Shown here: piece after piece, positions 62,263 through 64,000 of the stretch | How positions within the stretch are numbered: the stretch's first letter is position 1 | Layout: each line of letters opens with the position of its first letter | Assembly: GCA_964421595.1 (NCBI GenBank) | Contig: CAYQXY010000006.1 | Span: 62,001-126,000 of the forward strand | From: PXAP01 sp964421595 | Lineage (GTDB): Bacteria; Bacteroidota; Bacteroidia; Bacteroidales; PUMT01 | Length of the DNA stretch: 64,000 bases | Direction of reading: 5' to 3' | Made by a program: the position numbers and the translations under genes | The notes under the pieces: generated by a model | Database searches by the model: none | What the model saw: only the letters and a program-made list of their open reading frames with translations | Told to the model about the DNA's origin: nothing

Positions 62263-64000
62263 ATGACTTTTAATACTGACAATATTGATTTTTCCGCTCT
62301 GACGGAAAACCTGGAAGGTGACTTTTTTCCCGATATGGTTTCCAGGCTGCTTTATGCAACAGATGCCTCCAATTACAGGGAATTACCACTTGCTGTTTGC
62401 CGGCCTTCCGGAGAAGCCGATATAAAAAAACTGATCAGGTTTGCCACCGAAAACAACTTGTCGGTTATACCGCGTGCGGCTGGAACATCTCTGGCTGGAC
62501 AGGTTGTAGGACCCGGAATTGTGATGGATATTTCCAGATACATGAATGAGATTGTTGAACTAAACCTTGAAGAAAAATGGGTAAGGGTTCAGCCCGGGGT
62601 AGTGCTCGATGAACTGAACCAGTTCCTGATGCCTCACGGTTTATTTTTCGGGCCCGAAACATCGACATCAAACCGTTGCATGATGGGAGGAATGGTCGGA
62701 AATAATTCATGCGGAGCACACTCACTAATATACGGCAGCACCAGGGAGCACACCCTTGAGATCAGGGCAGTCCTGTCAGATGGAAGTACAGCAGTTTTCA
62801 GGGATATGACTGCTGAAGAATTCACCACGAAATGTAAAGGAGACAGTCTCGAGAATAAGCTTTACCGTTACTTCTATGAGACTCTTTTAAAACCCGAAAT
62901 ACAAAAGGAGATTCGCGATGAATACCCCGACCCGGAGGTAACCAGGAGAAATACCGGATATGCTTTGGACCTTCTCCTTAATTCAGAACCCTTCACCAAT
63001 GGGGGGGGTGAGTTTAATTTTTGCAGGCTGATTGCGGGTTCTGAAGGTACCCTGGCTGTTATAACAGAAATAAAACTTAACCTGGTACCGCTTCCTCCTG
63101 CTGAAAAAGCCGTTGTTTGTGTTCATTTCAAAACAAAAAAGGAAGCATTGAGTGCCACGCTTGTAGCACTTGAGTTCAACCCGGGAGCAGTGGAAATGAT
63201 GGACCACATCATTCTTGAACTGACTAAATCCAACATTGAACAAAAGAAGAACCGTGTATTTATTGAAGGTGATCCTGCCGCTATCCTGATTATTGAGTTT
63301 GCACGGGAGTCAAGGGAAGAGATACTGGAACTGGCCTCTGAAATGGAAGCCAGGATGAGGACCATGGGATACGGATACCACTATCCGGTTCTTTTCGGAA
63401 ATGATATTCCCAAAGTATGGAACCTGAGGAAAGCCGGACTTGGGGTTCTGGCAGGAATGAAGGGTGATGCCAAATCAGTCACACTTATTGAAGATACATC
63501 TGTCACTGTAAGGGTTTTACCCGAATATATCGCTGAGGTACAGGCAGTCCTCGATAATTATGGCAAAGAAGTCGTTTATCACGCCCATGTGGGATCGGGT
63601 GAACTCCATATGCGGCCTGTTCTTAATCTCAAGGAACCTGCCGATGTAGAACTATTCTATAATATTGGAAGGGACGTGGCCCGCCTGGTTAAAAAGTACA
63701 AAGGTTCACTTAGCGGTGAACATGGAGATGGCCGTCTGCGGGGTGAGTTTATTCCCATCGTGCTGGGTGAAAAAAATTATCAGCTGCTCAGGGAAGTTAA
63801 AAAGATGTGGGATCCGGCGAATGTTTTCAATCCGGGAAAGATAGTCGATACTCCCCGGATGAACACTTCTCTGCGTTATGTTCCCGGGGAACCGGTAAAG
63901 GAAATAGAAACAATCTTCGACTTCTCAGCCTGGGGTGGAATAGTCCGCTTCACCGAACAGTGCAATGGCTCGGGCGACTGCCGCAAGAGCGAGCTTATAG
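62263..64000 (+). CDS. FAD/Fe-S D-2-hydroxyacid oxidase (GlcD/YdiJ type), cut by the window end
   Basis: The first 579 codons of a large flavoprotein, open to the end of the window. Starting from ATG 62263, an FAD-binding type 4 domain (VIPRAAGTSLAGQVVGPGIVMD; FFGPETSTSNRCMMGGMVGNNSCGAHS; LIAGSEGTLAVITEIKL) is followed by the FAD-oxidase C domain (VVYHAHVGSGELHMRPVLN; SGEHGDGRLRGEF; MWDPANVFNPGKIVD). From about 560 a ferredoxin-like segment begins (CNGSGDC), so the protein continues with Fe-S and CCG domains. It oxidises D-lactate, glycolate or D-2-hydroxyglutarate; which one cannot be decided. No internal stop or frameshift. Confidence 0.95.
   Translation, partial: MTFNTDNIDFSALTENLEGDFFPDMVSRLLYATDASNYRELPLAVCRPSGEADIKKLIRFATENNLSVIPRAAGTSLAGQVVGPGIVMDISRYMNEIVELNLEEKWVRVQPGVVLDELNQFLMPHGLFFGPETSTSNRCMMGGMVGNNSCGAHSLIYGSTREHTLEIRAVLSDGSTAVFRDMTAEEFTTKCKGDSLENKLYRYFYETLLKPEIQKEIRDEYPDPEVTRRNTGYALDLLLNSEPFTNGGGEFNFCRLIAGSEGTLAVITEIKLNLVPLPPAEKAVVCVHFKTKKEALSATLVALEFNPGAVEMMDHIILELTKSNIEQKKNRVFIEGDPAAILIIEFARESREEILELASEMEARMRTMGYGYHYPVLFGNDIPKVWNLRKAGLGVLAGMKGDAKSVTLIEDTSVTVRVLPEYIAEVQAVLDNYGKEVVYHAHVGSGELHMRPVLNLKEPADVELFYNIGRDVARLVKKYKGSLSGEHGDGRLRGEFIPIVLGEKNYQLLREVKKMWDPANVFNPGKIVDTPRMNTSLRYVPGEPVKEIETIFDFSAWGGIVRFTEQCNGSGDCRKSELI

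Noticed and set aside
1..64000. tRNA, rRNA, CRISPR or insertion-sequence genes
   Set aside because: Scanning the intergenic regions showed no cloverleaf with TTCGA-type arm plus acceptor stem, no regularly spaced repeats and no transposase-like frame.

Overview
The window reads as a chromosomal segment of a free-living or environmental member of the Bacteroidota, most likely the Bacteroidales side of the phylum (inference). The support is protein-level: T9SS C-terminal sorting domains, SBBP-repeat and PKD proteins, a BtuG-type vitamin B12 lipoprotein, a V/A-type ATPase operon with a DUF2764 gene, many secreted S9 peptidases, lipoproteins of the ...C-D/G/E type, Bacteroidota-style promoters (TTTG, about 19-22 bases, TAnnTTTG) and almost no Shine-Dalgarno sequences. 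I saw no rRNA, tRNA, CRISPR array, prophage or insertion sequence.

Layout. 1-5.4 kb (minus strand): P-II protein and a TorF-like porin (the end of an apparent amt-type nitrogen operon that continues off the left edge), a decayed or RNA-like region, an orphan lipoprotein and a GH106-like hydrolase. The porin and the hydrolase share a nearly identical 41-base element upstream. 6-10.5 kb: a 1512-residue T9SS-exported SBBP propeller with a CLCA-like HExxH...HDEY metallopeptidase motif. 11.1 kb: methylglyoxal synthase. 11.7-20.9 kb (minus strand): a vitamin B12 uptake locus in the order cobalamin riboswitch, btuB, btuG, secreted trypsin-like protease, btuF, btuC, btuD. 21-24.6 kb: ligA, a small DUF protein and dapA. 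24.9-33 kb: two secreted S9 peptidases, a thiol-redox protein, a sigma-54 regulator broken by an internal out-of-frame deletion, and an OsmC gene preceded by a sigma-54-like promoter. 33-36.7 kb: truA, prfC, a PsiE-family membrane protein. 37-44.8 kb: the V-type ATPase operon E-DUF2764-A-B-D-I-K, closed by a clear terminator. 45-48.5 kb: a truncated HlyD-type adaptor, a lipoprotein, an esterase and a glycosyltransferase. 48.6-49.8 kb: an encapsulin nanocompartment with its ferritin-like cargo. 50-54.7 kb: methyltransferase, DUF4349 lipoprotein, TIM-barrel epimerase and Gfo/Idh/MocA oxidoreductase. 55-64 kb: PocR-PAS hybrid histidine kinase, AI-2E-type permease, LOG-type hydrolase, glycosyltransferase, D-2-hydroxyacid dehydrogenase, a LolA-like secreted protein and the first 579 codons of a FAD/Fe-S D-2-hydroxyacid oxidase cut by the window end.

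The parts that work together: the riboswitch-controlled B12 locus captures and imports cobalamin, with an unexpected exported protease encoded between the surface binder and the ABC importer; the V-ATPase operon has a K subunit carrying the Na+-site residues known from Enterococcus NtpK; the encapsulin pair forms an iron-storage compartment; the damaged sigma-54 regulator and the neighbouring OsmC promoter look like a control circuit that has lost its activator. The most interesting items for follow-up are the protease within the B12 locus, the shared 41-base promoter element, the broken sigma-54 circuit, the CLCA-like T9SS metallopeptidase, and the unexplained region 1.3-2.0 kb.
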